Shown: piece after piece, positions 63,674 to 64,000 of the stretch | How positions within the stretch are numbered: the first letter of the stretch is position 1 | Layout of the letters: the number at the start of each line of letters is the position of its first letter | Source of the DNA: Agarophyton chilense | Taxonomy: Eukaryota > Rhodophyta > Florideophyceae > Gracilariales > Gracilariaceae | Reading direction: 5' to 3' | Length of the DNA: 64,000 nucleotides | NCBI GenBank assembly: GCA_030374765.1 | Contig: JARGXX010000017.1 | Span: 186,001 to 250,000 of the forward strand | Translations under genes and position numbers: made by a program | The notes under the pieces: generated by a model | The model's database searches: none | Told to the model about the DNA's origin: nothing | Seen by the model: the letters and a program-made list of their open reading frames with translations, nothing else

Positions 63674-64000
63674 ATGGAAAACGCGCTCGTGGAGCTTTCT
63701 AAGCTACGCGTACCTGTGCTGCAGGCTGACAACTACTTCATGTGATCTCGCAAGATTGAACTGGTGTTGCGGGCCAAAGGTGTTAGGGGTATCATTGATG
63801 ACAGTGTCCGCATTCTGAACCCCGAATCAGTAGCCGAGCAGCAGAAACATCAGGAGAAGCGCGACATTGCGCTTTCGTGCATCCTTCTTTCTGTAGGCGA
63901 TTCCTGTATTGCCCCTGTTCTGGAGGAGAAGGATCCACAAATCGTGTGGAAGACACTGCGGAAGAACTTCAAAATGGTGTCACAAGCCAGCATCGACGTT
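63674..64000 (+). pseudogene. Copia C gag, 5' part (cut by window edge)
   Basis: From ATG 63674 the frame reaches the window end with one TGA at 63743. Y-F-M-(stop)-S-R-K-I-E-L-V-L-R-A-K-G, then I-L-L-S-V-G-D-S-C-I-A-P-V-L and V-W-K-T-L-R-K-N-F match the UBN2-type copia gag (helix, L-K-x-K-G, D-x-x-A-x-x-x-I-L-L-S-L, W-x-x-L). The stop replaces the usual Trp (TGG to TGA). The rest of the element lies beyond the window. Confidence 0.75.

Overview
The window is nuclear DNA of a plastid-bearing eukaryote, most likely a red alga with a compact-gene, repeat-rich genome (Chondrus-like florideophyte; inference). Grounds: nearly intronless GC-rich genes with low-complexity inserts, two enzymes with N-terminal extensions that look like plastid transit peptides (phosphoserine phosphatase and class I aldolase), a bZIP gene with a TATA box, and long stretches of decayed LTR retrotransposons and PIF/Harbinger DNA transposons between two gene islands. 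I see no operon, CRISPR array or other prokaryotic feature.

Island 1 (1-5.0 kb): the 5' end of a purine-biosynthesis gene (FGAM synthase, minus strand, running off the left edge) is divergent from an ARID protein whose C-terminus is a SAP30-like Sin3-binding domain split by a long low-complexity insert. A plastid-type phosphoserine phosphatase with an ACT-like domain follows.

Mobile region 1 (5.4-32.7 kb) is a nest of elements. A Ty3/gypsy element was split by a copia element with a 5-bp target duplication (CAGAG), and the two halves now lie 9 kb apart in opposite orientation, so an inversion followed the insertion. The copia element was itself hit by another LTR element that left a 563-bp solo LTR with its own duplication (AACTG). 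Then come an inverted pair of LTR-like arms around a gag fragment, a chromovirus on the plus strand (gag, protease, RT, RNase H, integrase, chromodomain) with an unknown gene tail-to-tail behind it, and a second copia copy on the minus strand. A Harbinger transposase and a possible Myb-like partner fragment lie in the left half.

Island 2 (33.3-40.3 kb): plastid class I fructose-bisphosphate aldolase with one intron inside its transit peptide, a possible small spliced gene, a coiled-coil BAR-like protein, a class-3 (DAG-type) lipase with a full predicted triad, and a bZIP factor. These are ordinary host genes, arranged partly as divergent pairs.

Mobile region 2 (about 43.8-64 kb): a Harbinger element with both genes, a second chromovirus on the minus strand again with an unknown gene tail-to-tail behind its chromodomain, a third chromovirus on the plus strand, and the 5' end of a third copia element at the right edge. 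No transposon ORF is intact. Main points of interest: the tail-to-tail accessory gene shared by two chromoviruses, non-canonical RT catalytic boxes shared between diverged copies (T-x-D-E in copia, Y-x-E-D in chromoviruses), half-tRNA-type primer sites behind 86-90 bp copia LTRs, the dated insertion/inversion history, and the split SAP30 domain.
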